From contig NZ_JABEPP010000001.1 in the NCBI RefSeq assembly GCF_013044135.1, positions 124,001 to 188,000 on the forward strand: a DNA stretch of 64,000 nt, written 5' to 3'. This DNA comes from Enterovirga aerilata. GTDB lineage: Bacteria > Pseudomonadota > Alphaproteobacteria > Rhizobiales > Beijerinckiaceae. The notes beneath the pieces are model-generated. The model was not told where the DNA came from. It searched no databases and saw only the letters and a list, made by a program, of their open reading frames with translations. Positions 54,179 through 62,769 of this stretch are shown here, one piece after another (positions within the stretch are counted from its first letter, which is position 1; every line of letters starts with the position of its first letter). A program made the position numbers and the translations under genes.

Positions 54179-56578
54179 TCAGACCCGCCCGAGCGCCCTG
54201 AGCACTCGCTCTGGCGTCATCGGGATGGAGGTGAGGACCACCCCGAAGGGGGCGAGCGCGTCGTTGACGGCGTTCATCACGGCAGCCGCGGCGCCGGCGG
54301 TCCCTGCCTCGCCTGCCCCCTTGGCGCCGAGCTCCGACTCGCCGGTGGGCGTCGAGACATGCCCGACCTCGATATCCGGCATCTCGAAGGCCATCGGCAC
54401 GAGGTAGTCGGCCATGTTGCCGTTCAGGAGCTGGCCGTGCTCGTCATACAGGCAGTGCTCGTAGAGGGCGGGCCCGAGCCCCTGCACGATGCCGCCGCGC
54501 ACCTGCTCGTCCACGAGCTGCGGGTTGAGGATGGTGCCGCAATCCTCCACGCACCAATGCTTCAGGAGCTTGATGAAGCCCGTCTCCGCATCGACCTCGA
54601 CATAGGACCCCTGGATGCCGTTGGTGAAGGCGAAGGGATATCGCTTGGGCACGTAGTGCCGGGTGGCGACGAATTCCGGCTGGACGCCCGGCGGCAGCGT
54701 GTCCGGCCGGAAATACGCGATGCGAGCCACCTCATCGAGCGGCATGCGCTCGCGCCCGGTTTCGGCGTCGACGACGAGGCCGTCGCGGATATCTAGGTTT
54801 TCCGCCTGCGCCTGCAGGATTGCACCCGCGACCGAGAGCACGTTTCCGCGCAGGACCTTGCCGGCCTGCCAGGCGGCCTCGCCGCCGATGCCGGCTGCGC
54901 GCGAAGCCCAGGTGCCGCCGCCATAGGGCGTGTTGTCCGTATCGCCCGTGACCACCCGGACGCGCTCGATCGGCACCCCGAAGGCCGTCGCCACGACCTG
55001 AGCGGTCACGGCCTCGGCGCCCTGTCCCTGCTCCGTGACGCTCGATGCGACATGGATCGAGCCCTGGGCGTCCATGCGGACCGTGACGCCGTCCTGCGAG
55101 GATATCCTCGCGCCGCCGACGCCGTAGAAGGCGGCCGACGGGTTCGTCACCTCGATGAAGCTCGCGATCCCGATGCCGCGATGGATGCCCCGCCTCCTCG
55201 CCTCCGCCTGGTCGGCCCGCAGCGCCTCGAGATCCATCATGTCGAGGAGCTTTTCGAGCGCGGCCTGGTGCGACAGGCGCTCGAACTTCATGCCGGCCGA
55301 GGATTGGCAGGGATAGGCGTCGTCCGGGATCACGTTCTTCCGGCGGATCTCGACGGGGTCCATGCCGATCCGCCGCGCCGCGAGATCGACGAGCCCTTCG
55401 GTGACCGAGCAGGCGATCGGGTGCCCGACGGCCCGGTACTGGCAAGTGACGTTCTTGTTCTGGAATACGACCCGGGCGAGCGCGCGGTAGTTCGGGCAGG
55501 TATATTGCCCGCCCGTGAAGTTCACGACCTGGTTCGCCTCGATGGCGCTCGTGCGCGGATACATCGAATACGGGCCGATGCCGGTCAAGTCGTCGATCTC
55601 GAAGGCCGTGATCGTGCCGTCGTTCATGACGCCGATCCGGCCCTTCACGCGGTGGTCGCGGGCGTGGATGTCGGTGACGAAACTCTCGATCCGGTCGGCC
55701 ACGAACTTCACCGGCCGGCGCAGGAGCTTGGACAGCGCGGCCGTCGCGACCTCGTCGGCATAGACATGGACCTTGATGCCGAAGGAGCCGCCGACATCCT
55801 TGCACAGGACCCGCACCTGGCTCTCGGGAAGGTCCAGGTGCTTCGCCAGGATGTTCTGGATCATGTGCGGCGCCTGGGTCGCCTGGTACACGGTCAGGCG
55901 GCCATCGCCGGCATTGTAGTCGGCGACCACGGCGCGCGGCTCGAGCGTGACCCCCGTATGCCGGCCGAACCCGAAGGTCGCCTCGATCACGTGGTCGGCG
56001 GACGCGAAGGCGGCGTCGGGATCGCCGGCGACGTGCAGGCGCTCCCAGGCGAGATTGTCGCCGAGCTCCGGATGGATCACGGGCGTCCCGGGATCGAGCG
56101 CCGTCTCCATGTCGGTGACGACCGGCAGCTCCTCGTAGTCCACGGCGACGAGCTCGGCCGCATCCTCGGCCTGGGCGCGCGTCTGGGCCACGACGGCCGC
56201 GACGGCCTCGCCCTGCCAGGAGGCCTTCTCGATCGCGATTGGATGCTGCGGCGCCGACTTCAGCCCCTTCAGGTGTGTGAGGACGCCGATCCAGGGCGTG
56301 CAGACGCCCGCGAGCTCGCGGCCCGTGACCACCGCGATCACGCCGGGCGCGGCTTTGGCTGCCGCCGTCTCGATCGACACGATCCGCGCATGGGCGTGCG
56401 GCGATCGCACGAAGGCGACATGGCCCATGCGGGGCAGCACCACGTCGCTGACATATTGGCCTCTGCCCTGCGTGAGCCGGGTGAGGTTCGGGCGCGGGAC
56501 GGAACGGCCGATATAGGAGTTCGGCCGGTCGAGCTCGGAGAGGCCGGTCGGGCCCGTGGTGTCGAGTTTCGCGCTCAC
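54179..56578 (-). CDS. Xanthine dehydrogenase/CoxL-family molybdopterin subunit
   Basis: A 799 aa large subunit of a molybdenum hydroxylase (aldehyde oxidase/CO dehydrogenase superfamily). It shows the ald-xan domain (SYIGRSVPRPNLTRLTQGRGQY), DVGGSFGIKVHVYADE, TEQGQGAEAVTAQVV and the catalytic glutamate block GAKGAGEAGTAGA. The active-site loop, which reads AYRCSFR in CO dehydrogenase and AYRGAGR in form II enzymes, reads QYRAVGH here. It is thus neither, and the substrate is unknown. GTG 56578 overlaps the small-subunit gene by 4 bases. Confidence 0.9.
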   Translation of the reverse strand: MSAKLDTTGPTGLSELDRPNSYIGRSVPRPNLTRLTQGRGQYVSDVVLPRMGHVAFVRSPHAHARIVSIETAAAKAAPGVIAVVTGRELAGVCTPWIGVLTHLKGLKSAPQHPIAIEKASWQGEAVAAVVAQTRAQAEDAAELVAVDYEELPVVTDMETALDPGTPVIHPELGDNLAWERLHVAGDPDAAFASADHVIEATFGFGRHTGVTLEPRAVVADYNAGDGRLTVYQATQAPHMIQNILAKHLDLPESQVRVLCKDVGGSFGIKVHVYADEVATAALSKLLRRPVKFVADRIESFVTDIHARDHRVKGRIGVMNDGTITAFEIDDLTGIGPYSMYPRTSAIEANQVVNFTGGQYTCPNYRALARVVFQNKNVTCQYRAVGHPIACSVTEGLVDLAARRIGMDPVEIRRKNVIPDDAYPCQSSAGMKFERLSHQAALEKLLDMMDLEALRADQAEARRRGIHRGIGIASFIEVTNPSAAFYGVGGARISSQDGVTVRMDAQGSIHVASSVTEQGQGAEAVTAQVVATAFGVPIERVRVVTGDTDNTPYGGGTWASRAAGIGGEAAWQAGKVLRGNVLSVAGAILQAQAENLDIRDGLVVDAETGRERMPLDEVARIAYFRPDTLPPGVQPEFVATRHYVPKRYPFAFTNGIQGSYVEVDAETGFIKLLKHWCVEDCGTILNPQLVDEQVRGGIVQGLGPALYEHCLYDEHGQLLNGNMADYLVPMAFEMPDIEVGHVSTPTGESELGAKGAGEAGTAGAAAAVMNAVNDALAPFGVVLTSIPMTPERVLRALGRV

Positions 56579-57066
56579 GCCGCGGCGCTCCCCTTGGCGG
56601 TCCGGCCCGCCGCGGTCGCCGCGACCGCGTCCACGATCGCGTGGTAGCCGGTGCAGCGGCAGTAATTGCCAGACAGGTGCTCGCGGATCTCCTCGCGGGT
56701 GGGTTCGGGATGGCGGAGCAGCAGGTCCTGCGCCGTCACGATCATGCCCGGAGTGCAGTAGCCGCATTGCAGAGCGTTGCGGTTGCGGAACGCCTCCTGC
56801 AGGTCGGCCACCTCGCCTGAATCGGAGAGGCCCTCGATCGTCTCGACGCGCGCGCCCTCGCATTGCACGGCAAGGGTCAGGCAGGAGCGGACGATCTCGC
56901 CGTCGAGTCGGATCGTGCAGGCGCCGCAGACACCGTGCTCGCAGCCGAGATGCGTGCCCGTGAGGCCCAGATCCTCGCGCAGGACGTCGCCGAGATGCCG
57001 GCGCGGGTCGACGAGAAGCCGGACGGTCTCGCCGTTGACCATGAAGGACAGAGGGCGCGGGGTCAC
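56575..57066 (-). CDS. (2Fe-2S) subunit of the molybdenum hydroxylase, CoxS-like
   Basis: A 163 aa iron-sulfur electron-transfer subunit. The plant-type 2Fe-2S cluster ligands are Cys42, Cys47, Cys50 and Cys62 (GCEHGVCGACTI). The second cluster uses Cys101, Cys104, Cys136 and Cys138 (LQCGYCTPG, GNYCRCTGY). It passes electrons from the molybdopterin subunit to the FAD subunit. The start is GTG, overlapping coxM-type and coxL-type genes by 4 bases each. Confidence 0.95.
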   Translation of the reverse strand: MTPRPLSFMVNGETVRLLVDPRRHLGDVLREDLGLTGTHLGCEHGVCGACTIRLDGEIVRSCLTLAVQCEGARVETIEGLSDSGEVADLQEAFRNRNALQCGYCTPGMIVTAQDLLLRHPEPTREEIREHLSGNYCRCTGYHAIVDAVAATAAGRTAKGSAAA

Positions 57067-57953
57067 GCTGCCACCTCCTGCGGGCCATCGAGCCCCGCCT
57101 CGGGCACGAGCCGAGCGACGGCCCGGCGGAAGATGACGCGAGCCAGGTGAATGCGGGTGTGCGCACTGATCTGCAGGTCGCCTTCCGGCGAAAGATCGTC
57201 GGCGAGAGCGGCGGCCGCGGCCTGGACGAGCGCCGCCGTCGGCTTGCGCCCGTTCAGAACAGAGGCGGCATGGTCCGCCACCATCGGGTGCGGCCCGGCC
57301 GCGAAGAAGACGGGGCGAAGGCGGGCCATGATGTCTCCGTCCATCTCCGCCGTGCAGCTGATGCCCACCAGTGCGTAATCGCCTGAGCGCCGCGCCAGCT
57401 CGAGAAACGCGTGTCGTCGGTTGGTACCTGCCTGTGGGACCTCGATTGCCGTCAGGATCTCGTCGGGACCGAGATCTGTCTCGTATACGCCCTTGAAGAA
57501 CGCATTCGCCGGCACGCGGCGTTCGCCGTCCGGTCCTGCCAGGGTGAACCAGGCCCCGAGTGCCACCATGCAGGCGGGTAGTTCCGAGGCGGGATCCGCA
57601 TGGCAGAGATTGCCGCCGATCGTACCCCGCGTCCGGACCGCCGGATGCGCGACATGGCGGATCGCCTCCGCGAGGAGGGGAGCATGCTGGCGGATCACGG
57701 GCGAGCGTTCGAGCTCGACATGGCGCGTCATCGCGCCGAGCCGCAGGTGCCCGTTCTGGACCGAGACGCCCTTCAGCTCCCCGATGCCGTTCAGGTCGAT
57801 CAGAATTCCGGGCGCGAGGAGCCGCAGGTTGAGGGCCGGAACGAGGCTCTGCCCGCCCGCGATCAGCTTCGCGGCCTCGCCATGCTCCGCCAGCGCCGCC
57901 AGCGCTCCGGCGAGGCTGGTGGGAGCGAGATAATCGAAGGCCGGGGCCTTCAT
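57063..57953 (-). CDS. FAD-binding subunit of the molybdenum hydroxylase, CoxM-like
   Basis: A 296 aa FAD subunit. The two FAD motifs are readable: AGGQSLVP at 32-39 and TIGGNLCHADPASE at 111-124. The C-terminal CO-dehydrogenase flavoprotein domain follows. It completes a three-subunit hydroxylase with the two downstream genes. ATG 57953 overlaps the cyclase stop by 4 bases, so four genes are translated as a coupled set. Confidence 0.94.
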   Translation of the reverse strand: MKAPAFDYLAPTSLAGALAALAEHGEAAKLIAGGQSLVPALNLRLLAPGILIDLNGIGELKGVSVQNGHLRLGAMTRHVELERSPVIRQHAPLLAEAIRHVAHPAVRTRGTIGGNLCHADPASELPACMVALGAWFTLAGPDGERRVPANAFFKGVYETDLGPDEILTAIEVPQAGTNRRHAFLELARRSGDYALVGISCTAEMDGDIMARLRPVFFAAGPHPMVADHAASVLNGRKPTAALVQAAAAALADDLSPEGDLQISAHTRIHLARVIFRRAVARLVPEAGLDGPQEVAA

Positions 57954-58906
57954 CTGATCGCCAGCGGGTTGATCGGCGAGCCGGTGCCGCCGGAGATCAC
58001 GAGCGGCGGCCCCGTGAAGAAAAACTCGTAGACGCCGTCCGCGGCGCAGGCCTCGGCGAGCTCCTTCACGTAGAACATCTCGCCCATCGTGAGGCCGATC
58101 GCCGGGATGACGACCCAGTGCCAGGGCTGCTGCACCTCCGTCGTCTCGTTCGGGCGCACCTCCACGCCCCAGGTGTCGGAGCAGATCGCCGCGATTTCCC
58201 TGGCGTACGACCAGTAGCAGTTCTCGAACTTCACGCCGGGGGCATCGCCGCCGGCATAATCGCCCCATTTGCCCTCGTGCAGGCAACGCTCCATCTGGCC
58301 GGTCCGAATGATGACGAAGTCGCCCTTGCGCACCTCGACGCCCTGCGCCCTGGCGGTCGCGTCGAGCTCGTCATTGGAGATGCCGTAGCCGTCATCGAGC
58401 CAGTCCACGCCCTTGTAGCGGGCGACGTCGAGCAGCACGCCGCGGCCCACCATCTTGGCGCGCGTATGCTCGATGCCGAGCTCCTGCACGCCGCCGCCGT
58501 CGACGAGCCGCGCATCGAGGCCGTTATACATCTTGTCGTCCAGGAAGATGTGCCCGAGCGAGTCCCAGTGCGTCGCCGCCTGGACCGGCATGTTCAGGGC
58601 GTCGTCTGCATAGCGCAGCTTGTTCGTGTGGTCGAACCGGCCGGCGATCGCGTCCGTACCGGTGGCGAGCATCGTGTGGATGGGATTCCAGCGTCCGCCG
58701 AAGAGCCCGCTCTGCGGCCCCTTGTTGTCGAGCGGGATACCCATCGCGAAGACTTGGCCGGTGCGGACGAGCTTCGCCGCCTCGCGGACCATCTCGGGCG
58801 TGACGTGATTGAGCGTGCCGATGCGATCCTCGGCGCCCCAGCGGCCCCAGTTCTTCAGCTTCTCGGCAGCCTCGTAGATGGCCGCCTTGCCGACCTGGAT
58901 CCCCAT
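57950..58906 (-). CDS. Cyclase family (kynurenine formamidase-like) hydrolase
   Basis: A 318 aa metal-dependent hydrolase of the cyclase family (PF04199). The metal motif region reads ATHWDSLGH (family pattern HxGTHxDxxxH with the first His replaced by a QAATHWD context). Other marks are RIGTLNHVTPEMV, GVLLDVARYKG and GDFVIIRTGQME. GGAAGGA precedes the ATG. Relatives open amide, lactam or imide rings, including kynurenine formamidase and isatin hydrolase. Coupling to the molybdenum hydroxylase suggests ring opening of its product. Confidence 0.85.
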   Translation of the reverse strand: MGIQVGKAAIYEAAEKLKNWGRWGAEDRIGTLNHVTPEMVREAAKLVRTGQVFAMGIPLDNKGPQSGLFGGRWNPIHTMLATGTDAIAGRFDHTNKLRYADDALNMPVQAATHWDSLGHIFLDDKMYNGLDARLVDGGGVQELGIEHTRAKMVGRGVLLDVARYKGVDWLDDGYGISNDELDATARAQGVEVRKGDFVIIRTGQMERCLHEGKWGDYAGGDAPGVKFENCYWSYAREIAAICSDTWGVEVRPNETTEVQQPWHWVVIPAIGLTMGEMFYVKELAEACAADGVYEFFFTGPPLVISGGTGSPINPLAIR

Positions 58907-59006
58907 GCATTCCTTCCCTTGCGCCGGGTTGTCCGGCCGCGATTCGGTAGGGAGGATCCCGGCGGCGCCCGCTGGCGCCTCGTCGCCTCCCCCGTGGGCT
59001 CAGGCC

Positions 59007-59032
59007 CTTGTTGAGCGGATGTTAAATAAGCG
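59007..59032. promoter_or_regulatory. AT-rich motif in the cyclase upstream region
   Basis: CTTGTTGAGCGGATGTTAAA (then TAAGCG) at 59007-59032. The cupin-tetR gap carries a related string on the opposite strand, CTTGATGATCAAGTGCTAAA with TAAAGCG. A shared regulator or promoter element is possible but weakly supported. Nothing else was seen in 58907-59127. Confidence 0.3.
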
Positions 59033-59127
59033 CCCGCCGCGGTCAAGCGGTTCCGCGAGGATTTCGCCGTCCGGGGCCGCGCCGGGATATCGGATCGCGG
59101 CCTGCGCGGGGTGGGCCGCAGCCCTCC

Positions 59128-60453
59128 CTACCAGCCGATCGCCTTCGGCAGCCAGGTTGCGATGCCCGGATAGGCGAAGCAGATCGCCAGCGCCAAAAGC
59201 TGCAGGAAGATGAAGGGAACCACCCCCTTGTAGATGTCGAGCGTCGTGACCTCGGGCGGGGCGACGCCGCGCAGGTAGAACAGCGCCCAGCCGAAGGGTG
59301 GCGTCAGGAACGAGGTCTGCAGGACGACCGCGATCAGGGTCGCGACCCAGACCTGGTCGAGACCCGCCCCGATGATCATCGGCAGGAACATCGGCACCAC
59401 GATGTAGCTGATCTCGATCCACTCGATGAAGAAGCCGAGAACGAAGATCAGCGCCAGCATGAAGACGAGGCCGCCGGTGGCGCCCCCCGGCACCATCTGG
59501 AACACGTCATGCACGAGCTGCTCGCCCTGCAGGCCGCGAAAGGCGAGTGCGAAGACCTGGCTGCAGATGAGGATGAACATCATCACGGCCACCACCCGCG
59601 CCGTCGTGTGGACGACGTCCACGAGCGTTCTCCAGGAGAGGCGGCGGGCGAGCGCCGCGACCAGGATCGAGCCGACGGCGCCCATCGAGGCCGCCTCGGT
59701 CGGGGCCGCGATGCCGCCGATGATCGAGCCGAGGACCGCGAGGACGAGCGCGATCGGCGGGAGCGCCACCTTGAAGACCTTGAGGAGCAGCTCCTGCCGA
59801 GGCAGCGCCTTGCGCTCGTCCACCGGGATGGGAGGCACCTTAGCCGGCCAGATGATTCCGACCAGCAGCATCCAGACGACGAAGATCCCCGACAGCAGCA
59901 GGCCGGGCAGCACGGCGGCGGCGAAGAGCGTGCCGACCGACTGACCCATGATGTCGGCAAGCAGGATGATGATGGTGGAGGGTGGGATGAGCTGACCGAG
60001 GGTGCCGGAGGCGCAGATCGTGCCGCAGGCGAGGCTCTTGTCGTAGCCGCGGCGGAGCAGCGTCGGCAGGGTCAGGAGCCCGAGCGTCACGATGGTCGCG
60101 CCGACGATCCCGGTGGTCGCGCCCATCAGCACGCCGACCAGGATGATGCCGATGCCCATCCCGCCGCGCAGGTTGCCCGAGACGTGGCCGATCACCTCCA
60201 TCAACTCGTCGGCGATGCGCGACTTCTCGAGCATCACGCCCATGAACACGAAGAGCGGGATGGCGATCAGCGTGTAGTTCGCCGTCACCCCGTAGATGCG
60301 GGCCGGCAGCAGGTTGAACAGAAGAGACCCGAAACCGAGCCAGCCGAAGACGAAGCCGGATATCGCGAGCGTCAGCGCGACCGGGACCCCGATCGCGAGC
60401 AGAATGAAGAAGGACGCGATGCAGCCGAGAGCCAGGATCTCGTTAAGGGGCAT
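59128..60453 (-). CDS. TRAP transporter large permease, DctM-like
   Basis: A 441 aa integral membrane protein with about 12-13 hydrophobic helices, the channel subunit of a tripartite ATP-independent periplasmic transporter. Typical blocks are IPLFVFMGVMLEKSRIADEL, GTICASGTLGQLIPPSTIIILL and the ISYIVVPMFLPMI helix. ATG 60453 overlaps the small permease gene by 11 bases. Imports organic acids using a sodium or proton gradient; the ligand is set by the binding protein. Confidence 0.93.
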   Translation of the reverse strand: MPLNEILALGCIASFFILLAIGVPVALTLAISGFVFGWLGFGSLLFNLLPARIYGVTANYTLIAIPLFVFMGVMLEKSRIADELMEVIGHVSGNLRGGMGIGIILVGVLMGATTGIVGATIVTLGLLTLPTLLRRGYDKSLACGTICASGTLGQLIPPSTIIILLADIMGQSVGTLFAAAVLPGLLLSGIFVVWMLLVGIIWPAKVPPIPVDERKALPRQELLLKVFKVALPPIALVLAVLGSIIGGIAAPTEAASMGAVGSILVAALARRLSWRTLVDVVHTTARVVAVMMFILICSQVFALAFRGLQGEQLVHDVFQMVPGGATGGLVFMLALIFVLGFFIEWIEISYIVVPMFLPMIIGAGLDQVWVATLIAVVLQTSFLTPPFGWALFYLRGVAPPEVTTLDIYKGVVPFIFLQLLALAICFAYPGIATWLPKAIGW

Positions 60454-60991
60454 TGATGGTGACCGTGGCGGGCACGTCGCGGTGCGGGCCGCCCAGGAAC
60501 GGGCCGAGCGCACGCAGCACCGAGGCGACGCTCTGGAGGCCGAGGAGGACGAAAGCTGCCGGGATCAGCGCCTTGAGGATCCACCGGTGCGGCAATCCTC
60601 CGGGGTCCGGCGAGCCTTCTCCGACGCGGTAGGACTGCATCACATAGGGCAGCGACAGCCAGACCAGGAGGAGGCACAGGGCGACTGCCGCGAGCGCGGA
60701 GAACAGGCCGATCGCCTCCTGCACGCGGCGCGGCAGGCGCCCGTACAGGATGTCGACCTGGACATGGCCCTCGTGCTTGATCGCGTAGGCGATGCAGAGC
60801 AGCGAGAGCGGCGCCATCAGGTGCCATTCGAGCTCCTGCATGGCGACCGAGCCGGTGCGGAAGACGTACCGGATGATGACGTTCGCGGCCATGACGAGGA
60901 CCAGGGCCAGCCCGCTCCACGACGCGATCCGTCCGGAGGCCTCGACGATCGCGTCGAGGCCCCGAGCCCACCGCTCCAGACGTTCCGGCAT
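60443..60991 (-). CDS. TRAP transporter small permease, DctQ-like
   Basis: A 182 aa four-helix membrane protein, the small permease of the TRAP system. It shows ANVIIRYVFRTGSVAMQELEW and IKHEGHVQVDILYGRLPRRV, both typical of DctQ. ATG 60991 lies 5 bases after the binding-protein gene. It forms a complex with the DctM-like subunit. Confidence 0.92.
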   Translation of the reverse strand: MPERLERWARGLDAIVEASGRIASWSGLALVLVMAANVIIRYVFRTGSVAMQELEWHLMAPLSLLCIAYAIKHEGHVQVDILYGRLPRRVQEAIGLFSALAAVALCLLLVWLSLPYVMQSYRVGEGSPDPGGLPHRWILKALIPAAFVLLGLQSVASVLRALGPFLGGPHRDVPATVTINAP

Positions 60992-60996
60992 ATGGA

Positions 60997-62073
60997 TCAG
61001 GCGCGGATCTGGCTCTGGAAGACGGCTTCGGACACGCCGGCCCAGGAATCGTGCTTCGCCTTGAAAGCCGTGAAGCTGTCGTAGACGCGTCTGATCTTCG
61101 CATCCTTGGCGAGGTCGTCGAGCACGGTCTTGGTCACCGCCCTCAGCCTCTCGATGACGGGCTGCGGCAGCGGTCCGGCGATCACGCCCTGCTTCTTCAG
61201 GTCGTCCAGCGCCTCGGCATTGGTCGCCTCGCACCAGGTATGGCTGATCGTGTTGCAGGCCGCCGCTGCCGTGCGGACGATCTGCTTCAGGTCTTCCGGC
61301 AGCGAGTCCCAGGCGGCCTTGTTGACGATCAGCTCGGTGACGTTGTTCGGCTCGTGCCAGCCGGTCGTGTAGTAATACTTGGCGGCCTTCTGCAGCCCGA
61401 GCCTGCGGTCCTGGTACGGGCCGACGAACTCGGCCGCGTCGATGACGCCGCGCTCGAGCGCCGGGAATATCTCGCCGCCGGGGAGCAGCTTCACGTCGAC
61501 GCCGAGCTGCGCGTAGACCTTCCCCGCGAGGCCCGGGATGCGCATCTTGAGGCCCTGGAAATCCTCGACCTTCTCGATCGGCTTCCTGAACCAGCCCGTC
61601 ATCTGCACGCCGGTATTGCCCATCGGCATCGGCACCAGGTTGAAGGGCGCGTAGAGCTCCTCCCACAGGGCTAGCCCGCCGCCATGCATGATCCAGGCGG
61701 TCTGCCCCTGGAAGTTCAGCCCGAACGGCACGGTGGTGAAGAATTGCGCAGCCGGGACCTTGCCGGCCCAGAAATAGCTGTTCGCCGCATTCATCTCGAC
61801 AGTGCCGGCCGAAACCGCGTCGAAGCCCTCCAACGCCGGGATCAACTCGCCCGCCGCAAAGTGCTGGATATTCAGGCGCCCGCCGGACATCGCCTTGACC
61901 ATGGCGCAGAAGTCGGTCGGGCTGCCCGGGCCGGTCACATAGAACGGCGAGCCCGGCCCGTAGGCATTGGTCATCTTCCAGTTGAATGACTTCTGGGCGC
62001 GGGCCACATGCGGCATCGCAACGGCGGCGCCCGTGCCCAGGACGGCGCCGGTGAGCAGGTTACGCCTCAGCAT
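60997..62073 (-). CDS. TRAP transporter substrate-binding protein, DctP-like
   Basis: A 358 aa periplasmic binding protein. A Tat-type signal (LRRNLLTGAVLGTGAAVAMP, cleavage near RAQ) is followed by the DctP fold. Ligand-region blocks are KMRIPGLAGKVYAQLGV and PGGEIFPALERGVIDAAEFVG. It is the first gene of the dctPQM-like operon on the minus strand. The ligand is unknown; organic or aromatic acids are usual for this family. The 142 bases upstream of it hold no recognised feature. Confidence 0.93.
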   Translation of the reverse strand: MLRRNLLTGAVLGTGAAVAMPHVARAQKSFNWKMTNAYGPGSPFYVTGPGSPTDFCAMVKAMSGGRLNIQHFAAGELIPALEGFDAVSAGTVEMNAANSYFWAGKVPAAQFFTTVPFGLNFQGQTAWIMHGGGLALWEELYAPFNLVPMPMGNTGVQMTGWFRKPIEKVEDFQGLKMRIPGLAGKVYAQLGVDVKLLPGGEIFPALERGVIDAAEFVGPYQDRRLGLQKAAKYYYTTGWHEPNNVTELIVNKAAWDSLPEDLKQIVRTAAAACNTISHTWCEATNAEALDDLKKQGVIAGPLPQPVIERLRAVTKTVLDDLAKDAKIRRVYDSFTAFKAKHDSWAGVSEAVFQSQIRA

Positions 62074-62215
62074 CGGGAGAGACCTCGTCCGGGGTGAGCG
62101 AGCGCCGTCACCCGGGACGGGGCGGCGCGACGCCCTCTCCAGCAAGCTCCGTGCCGAGAGGCTGTTCGGTTGCCAGGCCGGCCTCGAAGAGCGGCGCGCC
62201 GGGCTGGCGTCGCGG

Positions 62216-62662
62216 TCAGGCCGCCCTTTTCTGCGGCTGCAGGCGCACCGAATCCGGGATCGGCAGGGGCTTGTTCGCGCTGTCCTTGAACTCGACGGTC
62301 GAGAAGAGGAGGTCCGTCTCGCCGATATTCTCCAAGTCGTGGATCTTGTACTCGCCGGCCGCGTAACGCGCGTGCTGCGTCTCGCCGGCGTAGTATTCGG
62401 TCTCGTAGGTCGTGCCGTCAGCATGGTTGGAGCGGGCGCGGCCGGGATTGAGGGCCGTCCAGAAGTAGTCGAGCACGTGCTTGTGGAAGCCGATGCGCTC
62501 GCCCGGCTTCAGCCGGATGGTCCAGACGCGCACGCGCTCGTCCTCCGAGACGAGCTCCGTCCCGACGCAGCCGTTCTGCTCGGCCCGAGCCAGGTCGTCC
62601 TTCAGCCATTGCGGCCAGGGTCCGCGCGGTACCGCCGAGCCGGGTGTCATCGCCATCGACAT
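62216..62662 (-). CDS. Cupin domain-containing protein
   Basis: A 148 aa single-cupin protein. The barrel includes VWTIRLKPGERIGFHKHVLDY, with the HxH-type metal ligands, and ends with STVEFKDSANKPLPIPDSV. Cupins of this size are dioxygenases, isomerases or regulators; no specific activity can be read. It is upstream of and co-directional with the TRAP operon and divergent from tetR. The start is ATG 62662; a second in-frame ATG is five codons in. Confidence 0.82.
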   Translation of the reverse strand: MSMAMTPGSAVPRGPWPQWLKDDLARAEQNGCVGTELVSEDERVRVWTIRLKPGERIGFHKHVLDYFWTALNPGRARSNHADGTTYETEYYAGETQHARYAAGEYKIHDLENIGETDLLFSTVEFKDSANKPLPIPDSVRLQPQKRAA

Positions 62663-62682
62663 GTCAGCCTCCCTTTACGCTT

Positions 62683-62704
62683 TATTTAGCACTTGATCAT
62701 CAAG
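62683..62704. promoter_or_regulatory. Palindrome and -10-like element in the cupin/tetR gap
   Basis: CTTGAT-C-ATCAAG, a perfect 6-bp inverted repeat with a 1-base centre, at 62692-62704. On the minus strand TGC-TAAATA (extended -10-like) at 62691-62683 overlaps its edge. A divergent operator controlling cupin and tetR is plausible. Confidence 0.4.
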
Positions 62705-62769
62705 CGGGCGGGTGTCAAGGGTGCGGCCATGAGGACCTGCATCGCGGGCCGGCGCAAGGGCTCCGCCGC

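Noticed and set aside
54179-58906. Aerobic CO dehydrogenase
   Set aside because: The CO-dehydrogenase loop AYRCSFR is absent and no CoxDEFG maturation genes are visible.
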